In this document: positions 1-7,750 of the stretch, piece by piece
Layout: each line of letters begins with the position of its first letter
Numbering within the stretch: the first letter of the stretch is position 1
DNA from: Clostridia bacterium
Lineage (GTDB): Bacteria > Bacillota_A > Clostridia > Oscillospirales > Acutalibacteraceae
Length of the DNA: 11,789 bases
Assembly (NCBI GenBank): GCA_017445685.1
Contig: JAFSTS010000103.1
Span: 1 to 11,789, forward strand
Direction of reading: 5' to 3'
Position numbers and translations under genes: made by a program
The notes under the pieces: generated by a model
The model's database searches: none
What the model saw: only the letters and a program-made list of their open reading frames with translations
Told to the model about the DNA's origin: nothing

Positions 1-26
1 CAAATCTTCTCTCGGGGGCGAAAAAA

Positions 27-2018
27 ATGAATGAAACAGTGAAAGTTGCTCTGGTTGGTAACCCAAATGTCGGAAAAAGCACTGTTTTTAATCTGCTGAC
101 AGGACTTAAACAGCACACCGGTAACTGGACAGGTAAAACCGTAAGTCTCGCAGAAGGTAAAAAAATATATAACGACAAAGAATTTATTTTTACAGATTTA
201 CCCGGAACATACTCTCTTTTCTATAATTCTGAAGAAGAAAAGATCGCAAGCGACTTTTTGATTAAAGGCGACAGCGATATTACGCTTATAATCTGTGACG
301 CAACAAGTCTTGAGAGAAATCTTATCCTTGCTCTTCAGGCAATTGAAATATCGGACAAATGCGTCCTTGTGCTAAACATGATAGATGAAGCAAAAAAGCA
401 AAATATAAAAATCGACTCAAAAAAGCTTTCTGAAATTTTAGGAATAGCGGTAGTCGAAATTTCTGCAAGGAAAAAGAAATCAGCTGTAATAATCATGGAT
501 TCTCTTGAAAATGAAATGTATTTATCTTCAAATCCGATTGAAATAAAATATGTGCCTGCAATTAAAGAAGCAATTGAAGAAGCTGAAAAAAACTTAAATG
601 AATATGACAGGAAAATTCGCAGATGGCTTGCGCTCAACATAATAGAAAAACATGAGAACAGTTCATGCAATGAAATACTTGAAAGATACGGCTATAACAA
701 AAAGGATACAAGAGAAAAAATATCTTTGTCATTTGTCAGTCAGGCGCAGGATATAGCCACAGCAGTTACTTATAGTGACGGTAAATACACAGGAAAAAGT
801 AATTCAATCGACAGAATAATCATGGGAAAATATACATCCTTCCCCGTGATAGCGCTTCTTCTTGTTATTATTTTCTGGCTTACTATCGTCGGATCAAATT
901 ATCCATCGGAATTTCTGAGCTTTTTGTTCAACAAAGGTGAAATATATTTATTAAAATCATTTGAGTATCTTAATTTTCCTTCTGTTTTGTCGGATGTTTT
1001 TATCAACGGAGTTTATAAGGTCGTAAGCTGGGTCGTTGCAGTAATGCTTCCGCCAATGATGATATTTTTTCCACTGTTTACACTGCTTGAAGATATCGGT
1101 TTTCTGCCGAGACTCGCGTTTAATGTTGACTATTATTTTCAAAAATGTAATGCGTGCGGAAAGCAAGCGCTTACTTATTGCATGAGCTTCGGATGTAATG
1201 CGGCAGGAATCGTATCGTCAAGAATTATTGATTCAAAGAAAGAAAAGATAATTGCAATAATCACAAACAATTTCGTTCCCTGCAACGGACGGTTTCCGAT
1301 TCTTATATCTATAATCTCTATCTTTCTCGTCGGCTCATTCACGACAAAATTTGATTCGATTATATGCGCTATGTTTCTTGCGCTGTTTATTATCTTGTCA
1401 ATAATGACAGCGATGAAAATTTCCAAAATACTGTCAAAAACACTTCTAAAGTCCGAAAAAACATCTTATACGCTTGAACTTCCGCCCTACAGAAAACCAC
1501 AGTTTTTAAAAGTAATTGTCCGTTCTGTTTTTGACAGAACACTTTTTGTCCTTGCAAGAGCAGTCGCCGTTGCGGCTCCTGCCGGACTGATCATCTGGTT
1601 TTTATCAAACATGAAACACGGTGACACAACATATCTTCATTTGATAGCTTCATTTTTGGATCCTGTAGGAAAAATATTCGGCATGGACGGTGTTATAATT
1701 CTTGCGTTTATATTAGGTCTGCCGGCAAATGAAATAGTAATACCGATCATAGTCATGTGTTATATGCAAAATTCAAATCTGCTGCAGATAGAAAATCTTT
1801 CCGTTTTAAAAGAAATATTTGTTTCAAACGGGTGGACAGTTACTACGGCTTTATGCGTTATCATTTTTACTATTATGCACTGGCCATGTTCTACAACAAT
1901 AATAACGGTATTCAAGGAAACAAGAAGCATTAAATGGACGCTCCTGTCTGTAATAACTCCGACTGTATGCGGACTTTTATTTTGTTTCCTTATTAAAGCT
2001 GCAAGCATTATTTTATGA
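27..2018 (+). CDS. feoB: Ferrous iron transport protein B (FeoB)
   Basis: FeoB is a GTPase-linked inner-membrane permease that takes up Fe(II). The N-terminal G domain is complete: G1 GNPNVGKST (residues 11-19), the switch region NWTGKTV (33-39, G2 Thr), G3 DLPG (57-60), G4 NMID (117-120) and G5 SAR (146-148). A helical spacer follows, and the membrane core starts near residue 270. Core signatures are GFLPRLAF (358-365), SFGCN (387-391), PCNGRFP (418-424), GLPANE (564-569) and HWPCSTT (618-624). At 663 residues it is shorter than the E. coli protein of about 770. It has an extra Cys pair, CNACGKQA (374-381), and carries PCNGRFP where E. coli-type FeoB has a PCSAR-type motif; from memory this is a clostridial variant. 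The ATG follows a G-rich stretch (14-18) that is a weak Shine-Dalgarno. A feoA gene would be expected just left of the window but cannot be seen. No Fur box is visible. Confidence 0.97.
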   Translation: MNETVKVALVGNPNVGKSTVFNLLTGLKQHTGNWTGKTVSLAEGKKIYNDKEFIFTDLPGTYSLFYNSEEEKIASDFLIKGDSDITLIICDATSLERNLILALQAIEISDKCVLVLNMIDEAKKQNIKIDSKKLSEILGIAVVEISARKKKSAVIIMDSLENEMYLSSNPIEIKYVPAIKEAIEEAEKNLNEYDRKIRRWLALNIIEKHENSSCNEILERYGYNKKDTREKISLSFVSQAQDIATAVTYSDGKYTGKSNSIDRIIMGKYTSFPVIALLLVIIFWLTIVGSNYPSEFLSFLFNKGEIYLLKSFEYLNFPSVLSDVFINGVYKVVSWVVAVMLPPMMIFFPLFTLLEDIGFLPRLAFNVDYYFQKCNACGKQALTYCMSFGCNAAGIVSSRIIDSKKEKIIAIITNNFVPCNGRFPILISIISIFLVGSFTTKFDSIICAMFLALFIILSIMTAMKISKILSKTLLKSEKTSYTLELPPYRKPQFLKVIVRSVFDRTLFVLARAVAVAAPAGLIIWFLSNMKHGDTTYLHLIASFLDPVGKIFGMDGVIILAFILGLPANEIVIPIIVMCYMQNSNLLQIENLSVLKEIFVSNGWTVTTALCVIIFTIMHWPCSTTIITVFKETRSIKWTLLSVITPTVCGLLFCFLIKAASIIL

Positions 2019-2019
2019 A

Positions 2020-2061
2020 AAAAATGAGATGAAAGTGATAAAACACGATCATCTCATTTTT
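2020..2061. terminator. Bidirectional terminator between converging feoB and the ABC operon
   Basis: A perfect 13-bp inverted repeat (left arm AAAAATGAGATGA at 2020-2032, right arm TCATCTCATTTTT at 2049-2061) encloses a 16-nt loop. The loop itself holds a small GTG/CAC pairing. The A-run on one side and T-run on the other give a U-tract to transcripts from either direction. It starts 2 nt after the feoB stop and ends 6 nt before the stop of the last permease gene, so it fits a shared intrinsic terminator. Confidence 0.8.
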
Positions 2062-2067
2062 GTGATT

Positions 2068-3045
2068 CTATCTGTCTTCTCTGAAATAGTTAAGTCCGAG
2101 ACAAGCAGGAGGCTGATTTTCTCTGCGTTTTCTCATGCTGATAACGATAAGAACGATAATTGTTACAACATAAGGAAGCATCTGGAAAAGCTCCTGATCG
2201 CCCATACTGAGATTTGGAATATAGTTGTGAACTATGAAAAGTCCGCCGAAAAGGATCGAGCCGATTATACTCATGTTGGGACGCCAGATAGCGAAAATAA
2301 CAAGCGCAACAGCAAGCCAACCCCTGTCACCGAAAGCGTCGTTTGACCAAATTCCGGAAGCATAGTCCATAACATAGTACAGCCCGCCGAGTCCGGCTAC
2401 CATGCTTCCGATACAGGTTGAAAAATATTTATATCTGTAAACATTGATACCTGCGGCGTCGGCAGTTGCGGAATTTTCACCGACAGCTTTAAGATTGAGT
2501 CCGCTTCGGGTTTTGTTAAGGTAGAAGGACATAATAAGCGCAATTGCAATTGCAACATAAGTCAAAAAGCTATAGGAAAGAAATACTTTGCCAAACCAGC
2601 CGAGATTTGCTGCAAACGGCAAGGACTTATTAAAAAACAAGCTTGTCCTCGAAAGAGTGATAGACGGCACATCGCTCTTTGTCAGCCTGATAAGCGAGCC
2701 GCCGAAAAAGTTTCCGAAGCCAACACCAAAGGTCGTAAGCGCAAGACCTGTAACATTCTGATTAGCTCTGAGCGTGACAGTAAGAAACGAATAAATAAGT
2801 CCCATAACAAGAGAACCGAACAAGCAACAAATAATCGGAATAAATATTGCCCAGAAGGCGTTCAATTCAGTGTGCGACTGTTCATAAAGGAAAGAGCCGA
2901 TAACTCCTGAAATTCCGCCCACATACATGACGCCTGCAGTGCCGAGGTTCAGGTTGCCGCTTTTTTCAGTGAGTATTTCACCTGTCGATCCGAAAAGAAG
3001 AGGTATACCCTGCAAAACCGCTCTTTGCAAAAATGCTATAAACAT
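2068..3045 (-). CDS. BMP-type ABC importer, permease 2 (NupQ/YufQ-like)
   Basis: This is a 325-residue polytopic inner-membrane permease of the BPD_transp_2 family (COG1079 type), the second half of the transport channel. Near the N terminus it has the family segment GEILTEKSGNLNLGTAGVMY (E-K-SG-NLG-G-M pattern). A mid-protein cytoplasmic coupling segment reads AVGENSATADAAGINVYRYK and should contact the ATPase. GDRGWLAVALVIFAIWRPN is the conserved C-terminal region. About eight hydrophobic segments are apparent. Its ATG shares one base with the stop of the upstream permease (TAATG), and the GGAGG lies 7 nt before it inside that gene's end, so the two are translationally coupled. It is the last gene of the operon and runs into the shared terminator. 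Orthology to B. subtilis NupQ is inferred from family and order. Confidence 0.93.
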   Translation of the reverse strand: MFIAFLQRAVLQGIPLLFGSTGEILTEKSGNLNLGTAGVMYVGGISGVIGSFLYEQSHTELNAFWAIFIPIICCLFGSLVMGLIYSFLTVTLRANQNVTGLALTTFGVGFGNFFGGSLIRLTKSDVPSITLSRTSLFFNKSLPFAANLGWFGKVFLSYSFLTYVAIAIALIMSFYLNKTRSGLNLKAVGENSATADAAGINVYRYKYFSTCIGSMVAGLGGLYYVMDYASGIWSNDAFGDRGWLAVALVIFAIWRPNMSIIGSILFGGLFIVHNYIPNLSMGDQELFQMLPYVVTIIVLIVISMRKRRENQPPACLGLNYFREDR

Positions 3046-4148
3046 TATTTACCCTCCTTTTCTCTGAACTTGATACTGTAATTAACGAAAAATTCACTGC
3101 CTATGATGAAGAAAATGATTATTCCCGTAATAATTTCGGAGAAAGACTGGTTCAAGTTGAAAACCGTTGAGATCTCACCCGCTCCTCTTTGAAGGAAAAC
3201 AATGAGAAGAGATGTAAGGATCATGTAGATAGGATTGAACTTTGCAAGCCATGATACCATTATCGCAGTAAATCCTCTTCCGCCTGCAGTGTCACGGGTA
3301 ATGGTATGGTCAGTACCGCTGACAAGAAGAAATCCCGCAATACCGCATATCGCACCTGAAAGGATCATAGTTCTGATGATTACTTTTTTAACATTTATAC
3401 CGATATATCTTGCAGTATTTTCACTCTCACCTACAACGGAAAGCTCATAACCATGCTTGTTATATTTAAGATAAATATACATAAATACAGTCAAGGCAAT
3501 AACGATTATGATGTTGATAAGGTACTGCTGACCGAAGAGCTTAGGCAGCCATCCTGCGCCTGTTGAAGAATTGATAACGCCGACAAAACCTGAGCCTTTG
3601 GGATTGGAGTTCATCAAAACATAATATGAAACAAGCTGAATTGCAATGTAGTTCATCATCAATGTAAACAATGTTTCATTTGTATTCCATTTTGCTTTAA
3701 AGAATGCAGGAATAACAGCCCAAACAGCGCCGCAAACGATACTGACAACAAGCAAAACAAGAATCAAAAGCCAGTTCGGAAGCTTGTCGCCGAAGTTGAG
3801 CATACAGTAAGTTGTTGCAAGTCCGCCGATAAGGACCTGTCCTTCAGCACCGATATTCCAAAACTTCATTTTAAAAGCAGGAGTGACAGCAAGAGAAATA
3901 CAAAGCAAAATCGCTGTATTCTGCGCAAGCGACCAAATCCTTCTTTCTGTACCGACAGCACCTTTGATAATAGTAGCGTAAACCTGAATCGGATTTTCAC
4001 CCGTCATCAAAACCGTTATGATTCCGCAAATAATTAGAGCAAAAACAACGGAAACGATCCTTACGAGCCACGCCTGCCAGGTCGGCATTCCGATTCTTTT
4101 AACAACATGAAAAAGAGGGTCTTTAACTTTTGTATTTGTATTACTCAT
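3045..4148 (-). CDS. BMP-type ABC importer, permease 1 (NupP/YufP-like)
   Basis: This is a 367-residue inner-membrane permease of the BPD_transp_2 family (COG4603 type). Visible family marks are the segment FKMKFWNIGAEGQVLIGG after the second hydrophobic stretch, NETLFTLMMNYIA mid-protein, the coupling segment VVGESENTARYIGINVKK, and GRGFTAIMVSWLAKFNP near the C terminus. The length agrees with the family, and about nine or ten membrane segments are apparent. The first 40 residues are a cytoplasmic lead-in. The start codon lies inside the end of the ATPase gene (8-nt overlap, ATGAGTAA) and is served by a GGAGG 8 nt upstream. It would pair with the downstream permease to form a heterodimeric channel. 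It resembles the B. subtilis NupP purine nucleoside permease, but the substrate here is inferred only from context. Confidence 0.93.
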   Translation of the reverse strand: MSNTNTKVKDPLFHVVKRIGMPTWQAWLVRIVSVVFALIICGIITVLMTGENPIQVYATIIKGAVGTERRIWSLAQNTAILLCISLAVTPAFKMKFWNIGAEGQVLIGGLATTYCMLNFGDKLPNWLLILVLLVVSIVCGAVWAVIPAFFKAKWNTNETLFTLMMNYIAIQLVSYYVLMNSNPKGSGFVGVINSSTGAGWLPKLFGQQYLINIIIVIALTVFMYIYLKYNKHGYELSVVGESENTARYIGINVKKVIIRTMILSGAICGIAGFLLVSGTDHTITRDTAGGRGFTAIMVSWLAKFNPIYMILTSLLIVFLQRGAGEISTVFNLNQSFSEIITGIIIFFIIGSEFFVNYSIKFREKEGK

Positions 4149-5679
4149 TTACGACACCTCCGTTAGTTTTAGTCATCAAAAGACCAATTTCTTCTTTTTT
4201 AGCTTCAGTACCCTTTACTTCGCCGGTTATTGTTCCTGAGCCGATAACAATGATTCGATCGCACAAAGCTATAAGCACATCAAGGTCTTCACCTACGAAA
4301 ATAACGGCAGTACCTTTTTCTTTTTGCTGATTAAGCAAATCATAAATCATATATGAGGAGTTGATATCCAATCCCCTTACAGGATAAGCAGCCATAAGAA
4401 CAGTAGGCGTTGCGGCAATTTCTCTGCCGACAAGGACTTTCTGAACATTGCCTCCCGAAAGTCGTCTGACAGGCGTTTGAGCGCTCGGAGTCACGACCTC
4501 AAGGCTTTCGATTATTCTATCGGCAAGCTCTTTGGGGGATTTTCTTTCAAGGAAAGGAGAAATTCCCTTTTTATAGCTGCGAAGCATCATATTGTCGATG
4601 ATATCCATATTGCCGACAAGTCCCATACCAAGACGATCTTCGGGAACAAAGGAAAGCCTTACTCCAAGGTCACGAATCTGAGTCGGAGATTTATCACGAA
4701 GATTGTCAACATTATTTGTCTTGGGATTATTATAGAGAATTTCACCCTCGTCAAGATGCTGAAGACCGGCAATTGCTTCGAGCAATTCACGCTGTCCGCT
4801 GCCTGCTATACCTGCAATTCCAAGGATCTCGCCGGACTTGGCAGTAAAGGAAATATTATCGAGAACCTTTACACCATCACGGTTAATGCAGCTTATATTT
4901 TTAACAACGAGTCTGTCTACGGGATCAACCGGGGTTTCTCTCTTGATATTGAGGTCGATTTTTTTGCCGACCATCATCTCTGTCAATTCAGATTCATTGG
5001 TTTCCGATGTTTTGACAGTGCCAATATATTCGCCTTTTCTTAAAACGGAAACATAATCGGACAAAGCAAGAACTTCATGAAGCTTATGAGTAATGATTAT
5101 AATTGATTTTCCATCGCTCTTCATCTTACGAAGAACATCGAAAAGCTTGCTCGTCTCCTGAGGAGTGAGAACAGCAGTCGGCTCGTCCAAAATAAGAATA
5201 TCAGCGCCTCTGTAAAGAACTTTAAGAATTTCAACAGTCTGTTTTTCGGAAACTGACATATCGTAAATTTTCTTGGACGGATCAATTTCAAAACCGTATT
5301 TGTCGGCAAGAGCTTTAACTTTGACGGCAGAATCTTTGATGTTGAACTTTCCGTCCTCTTTCAAGCCAAGAACAATATTCTCCGTTGCAGAGAAAACATC
5401 GACAAGCTTGAAATGCTGATGGATCATACCGATTTTGTAATCGAACGCGTCTTTCGGGGATTTAATGACAACTTCTTTTCCGTCGATAAAAATCTGTCCG
5501 CTGTCAGGAAAATATATGCCCGAAATCATGTTCATAAGCGTCGTTTTACCGCTGCCGTTTTCACCGAGTATGGAGAGTATTTCGCCCTTTCTGACGGTGA
5601 GACTGACATCTTTGTTTGCAACGATGCTGCCGAAAGTTTTGGTAATATGTCTTAATTCGATAGCTGCATTAGAACTCAC
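4141..5679 (-). CDS. BMP-type ABC importer, double ATP-binding protein (NupO/YufO-like)
   Basis: This cytoplasmic ATPase, two ABC domains fused in one chain, powers the importer. Counting from the GTG, domain 1 has Walker A GENGSGKTT (39-47), the Q-loop glutamine in MIHQHF (Q88), a modified signature SVSEKQ (142-147), Walker B LILDEPTAVLTP (from 162) and an ITHK switch His. Domain 2 has a degenerate P-loop GIAGSGQREL lacking the GKS/T core, a good signature LSGGN, and a Walker B of the form MAAYPVRGLD with no catalytic Glu. This asymmetry is normal for sugar/nucleoside double ATPases. Start choice: an ATG at 5685 lies only 1 nt after GGAGG (5691-5687), whereas the GTG at 5679 lies 7 nt after it, so GTG is preferred (512 residues). 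The gene overlaps permease 1 by 8 nt. A 115-nt gap with a hairpin separates it from the binding-protein gene. Confidence 0.94.
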   Translation of the reverse strand: MSSNAAIELRHITKTFGSIVANKDVSLTVRKGEILSILGENGSGKTTLMNMISGIYFPDSGQIFIDGKEVVIKSPKDAFDYKIGMIHQHFKLVDVFSATENIVLGLKEDGKFNIKDSAVKVKALADKYGFEIDPSKKIYDMSVSEKQTVEILKVLYRGADILILDEPTAVLTPQETSKLFDVLRKMKSDGKSIIIITHKLHEVLALSDYVSVLRKGEYIGTVKTSETNESELTEMMVGKKIDLNIKRETPVDPVDRLVVKNISCINRDGVKVLDNISFTAKSGEILGIAGIAGSGQRELLEAIAGLQHLDEGEILYNNPKTNNVDNLRDKSPTQIRDLGVRLSFVPEDRLGMGLVGNMDIIDNMMLRSYKKGISPFLERKSPKELADRIIESLEVVTPSAQTPVRRLSGGNVQKVLVGREIAATPTVLMAAYPVRGLDINSSYMIYDLLNQQKEKGTAVIFVGEDLDVLIALCDRIIVIGSGTITGEVKGTEAKKEEIGLLMTKTNGGVVNE

Positions 5680-5686
5680 TTTCATT

Positions 5687-5691
5687 CCTCC
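5687..5691 (-). promoter_or_regulatory. Ribosome binding site that decides the ATPase start
   Basis: GGAGG on the minus strand stands 1 nt before an in-frame ATG (5685) and 7 nt before an in-frame GTG (5679). Normal spacing favours the GTG. Confidence 0.7.
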
Positions 5692-5760
5692 GTTTTGTTT
5701 ATTTCAAAAAGCATTTGAATTCTTCAACCGTTTTTTCAAATAAACCATTAAAACTACAAC

Positions 5761-5785
5761 AAGGCGGAGCGATGAACTCCGCCTT
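5761..5785 (-). terminator. Stem-loop between binding-protein and ATPase genes (partial terminator or mRNA stabiliser)
   Basis: A perfect 9-bp stem (AAGGCGGAG at 5761-5769 with CTCCGCCTT at 5777-5785) carries a 7-nt loop and is very GC-rich for this region. It lies 15 nt after the stop of the BMP gene. The following minus-strand sequence is T-rich but interrupted (TTGTTGTAGTTTT), which suggests incomplete termination. In ABC operons such hairpins commonly raise the ratio of binding protein to membrane subunits; that role is inferred here. Confidence 0.75.
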
Positions 5786-5800
5786 ATCGTTTGAAAAATA

Positions 5801-7024
5801 TTAGTATTTTTCGTTAAGAAGAGTGATGCCGTCGATTCTGATGTCGAAGTAAGGAGCTGAACGCTTCTCGGATTCATGGAAATAACCGTCGGAAATAACT
5901 TCTGTGTCAGCTTCAAAGTTAGCGTCAGAGTCAACATCTGCAAGGTAAGAATCAAGCTTCTCGCCTTTTACAGTGAATGTAGCTGTGTCGAATACATGGA
6001 TAGTGCCTGCTTCGATCTGAGCTTTAACTTCGTCGATCTTAGCCTGTGTGCCTGCAGCAGCAGCCTTCTCGTTAACTTCTGTAAGAAGAACGGATTCTGT
6101 TGCGATAGTGCCTGTCCAGTCAGCATCAATTTCCTTATCGTTCTTTACACAGTCGATAATGTACTTGTAGTAAGGAGCCCAGTTGATTCTGGAGGAGATG
6201 ATGAATGTGTTCGGGCACTGTGTTGCAGTGCTTCCGTTGTAGGAAACATCGGGGATGCCTGCTGTTTCACAAGCTGTGGGAGCGCCCATGGAGTCAGCGT
6301 GCTGGCTGATAAGCTTACAACCGTCGTTGATGAGCTTTGTAGCAGCTTCCTTTTCTTTTGTCTCGTCATACCAGCTGCCTGTGAACTGAACTTCCATAGT
6401 TACGGACGGGCAGATAGATTTTGCGCCGAGATAGAAGGATGTATAACCGGAGATAACTTCAGCGTATGTGAAAGCGCCGACATATCCCATTTTTGCTTCT
6501 TCAGCAGTGAACTTGCCTGCTTCGATCATTTCATTGAGCTTAAGACCGGCAGCTACGCCTGCAAGATAACGGCCTTCATAGATAGAAGCAAATGCGTTGT
6601 GATAGTTCTTGAGACCTTCTGTGTGAGCCTTTGTACCTGTAGCATGGCAGAACTGTACATCCGGGAACTCTTTTGCAGCCTGGATCATAAAGTCTTCATG
6701 GCCAAAGCTGTCAGCAAAGATGATGTTGCATCCGCTGTCAACAAGGTCTTCAGCAGCTTTTTTACATTCATCACTTTCAGGAATGTTGGGTTTGAAGAGA
6801 TATTCAATGCCAAGTTCCTTGCAAGCTTCTTCAGCCGCTTTCATAAAGTTGTTGTCATAAGTTGAGTTTTCATCATGAAGGAAGATGAAACCGACTTTGA
6901 CTGTCTTACCTGCGTTGTTTTCAGGTGTTGTTGTGTTCTCTTTGTTTGCGCCGCAGCCGGCAAGAATACCGATGCAGGAAACAGCAAGAACGAGGGCAAG
7001 TACGATGGATAATGCCTTTCTCAT
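5801..7024 (-). CDS. BMP-family substrate-binding lipoprotein of ABC importer
   Basis: This is the extracytoplasmic, lipid-anchored binding protein that delivers substrate to the permease pair. From the chosen start it has a basic N terminus (MRKAL), a hydrophobic stretch and the lipobox LAGC with Cys24 as the lipidated residue. A Thr/Asn-rich linker leads to the periplasmic-binding fold at about residue 43 (KVGFIFLHD). BMP family marks include FAsiYEGRYLAGVAAGLKLNEM, KMGYVGAFTYAEVISGY, GSWYDETKEKEAATKLI and DGCKLISQHADSMG. The start at 7024 is chosen because GGAGGT lies 8 nt upstream and the signal peptide begins there. A longer reading from a TTG at 7081 would add 19 residues without a ribosome site. 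Its position directly after xpt points to a purine nucleobase or nucleoside ligand. The GSWYD/QHADS subgroup differs from PnrA-type nucleoside binders, so the exact ligand is open. Confidence 0.93.
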   Translation of the reverse strand: MRKALSIVLALVLAVSCIGILAGCGANKENTTTPENNAGKTVKVGFIFLHDENSTYDNNFMKAAEEACKELGIEYLFKPNIPESDECKKAAEDLVDSGCNIIFADSFGHEDFMIQAAKEFPDVQFCHATGTKAHTEGLKNYHNAFASIYEGRYLAGVAAGLKLNEMIEAGKFTAEEAKMGYVGAFTYAEVISGYTSFYLGAKSICPSVTMEVQFTGSWYDETKEKEAATKLINDGCKLISQHADSMGAPTACETAGIPDVSYNGSTATQCPNTFIISSRINWAPYYKYIIDCVKNDKEIDADWTGTIATESVLLTEVNEKAAAAGTQAKIDEVKAQIEAGTIHVFDTATFTVKGEKLDSYLADVDSDANFEADTEVISDGYFHESEKRSAPYFDIRIDGITLLNEKY

Positions 7025-7062
7025 GCTTTTTACCTCCGCGCCTTTCGGCTTAAAAAATTTAT

Positions 7063-7078
7063 AGCAATTTATATTGCT
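7063..7078 (-). terminator. Weak stem-loop with T-tract between xpt and the binding-protein gene
   Basis: On the minus strand AGCAAT-ATAA-ATTGCT forms a 6-bp stem with a 4-nt loop, followed by ATAAATTTTTT. It lies 6 nt after the xpt stop. A second tiny hairpin, GCC-GAAA-GGC (GNRA loop), sits just before the GGAGG of the next gene. The stem is short and AT-rich, so it may be a weak terminator, a processing or stability element, or chance. Confidence 0.4.
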
Positions 7079-7084
7079 CAAACA

Positions 7085-7660
7085 TTAATCGCAGAAACAG
7101 AGCTTTCCGTCGTCAGTCATGGACTTGACCCTTGCGAGAGATTCAACTCTCACGCCCGTTGCGCGAATCTCATCGCCGCCCGGCTGAAAAGCTTTTTCAA
7201 TTACTATTCCTGCTCCGACGACCTCAGCGCCCGCAAGCTTTACAAGCTCGATCAAGCCTTTAAGAGCATTTCCCTGTGCCAGAAAGTCGTCAACTATCAA
7301 AACCTTGTCGTCAGAATGAAGATACTCCTTTGATACAATAATATTGTTTAGAGTACCATGAGTATAAGATTCGACTACAGAAGAATAAACATCATTGGAA
7401 ATATTGTTCGTCTTTGATTTTTTTGCAAACAAAACAGGGACACCAAACTCCTCAGCCGTCATACAAGCGATCGCGATCCCGGACGCTTCTATGGTAAGGA
7501 CCTTTGTTATCCCTTCATCTTTATACAGATTAAAAAACTCTTTTGCAATTTCGCGCAATAATCCCACATCGATCTGGTGGTTTAAAAAGCCGTCAACTTT
7601 CAGAACGCTGCCCGGATAGACTTTACCGTCTTTGAGTATTCGCTCTTCCAAAAGCCGCAT
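7085..7660 (-). CDS. xpt: Xanthine phosphoribosyltransferase
   Basis: Xpt converts xanthine (and more weakly guanine) plus PRPP to XMP in the cytoplasm, the entry point of xanthine salvage. The 191-residue protein has the usual Xpt length. It shows the Xpt-specific N-terminal segment LKVDGFLNHQID (20-31), the EASGIA loop (58-63) and the PRPP-binding motif VLIVDDFLAQGNA (120-132), followed by a C-terminal VESLARVKSM segment. The ATG at 7660 is preferred: GGGAGG ends 9 nt before it, whereas a TTG three codons upstream lies directly on the ribosome site. It is the first gene of the operon, 60 nt ahead of the BMP lipoprotein gene, and follows its own strong promoter. In many Firmicutes xpt is paired with the permease pbuX; here a BMP ABC importer takes that place. 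Confidence 0.95.
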   Translation of the reverse strand: MRLLEERILKDGKVYPGSVLKVDGFLNHQIDVGLLREIAKEFFNLYKDEGITKVLTIEASGIAIACMTAEEFGVPVLFAKKSKTNNISNDVYSSVVESYTHGTLNNIIVSKEYLHSDDKVLIVDDFLAQGNALKGLIELVKLAGAEVVGAGIVIEKAFQPGGDEIRATGVRVESLARVKSMTDDGKLCFCD

Positions 7661-7693
7661 ACGCCTCAACCTCCCATCTCAAATAAAAAGAAC

Positions 7694-7729
7694 ATTATAA
7701 TTATATAATATTGTGTCAGATTTTGTCAA
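7694..7729 (-). promoter_or_regulatory. Near-consensus sigma-A promoter of the xpt operon
   Basis: On the minus strand a perfect -35 TTGACA (7729-7724) is followed after 18 nt by a perfect -10 TATAAT (7705-7700); a second TATAAT overlaps the expected start zone at 7699-7694. Transcription should begin near 7693, giving a leader of roughly 30 nt before the xpt ATG. That leaves no room for a riboswitch. Confidence 0.75.
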
Positions 7730-7750
7730 GATAGAAGCGCCTTGTCAGAT
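7714..7750 (-). repeat. Three ATCT(t)GACA direct repeats over the -35 of the xpt promoter
   Basis: Read on the minus strand, ATCTGACA occurs exactly at 7750-7743 and 7721-7714, and ATCTTGACA with one inserted T at 7732-7724. The middle copy contains the -35 hexamer. Same-orientation copies flanking a promoter are a typical repressor or activator layout. No regulator is known for this word, so the role is inferred. Confidence 0.4.

Noticed and set aside
4477..5043. A 188-codon plus-strand open frame inside the ATPase gene
   Set aside because: It is antisense to conserved ABC motifs, has no ribosome site and no recognisable family.
5876..6865. A 329-codon plus-strand open frame antisense to the BMP lipoprotein gene
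   Set aside because: It is Cys/Ser-rich with no recognisable domain and lies wholly opposite a clear gene, so it is best explained as a codon-usage shadow.
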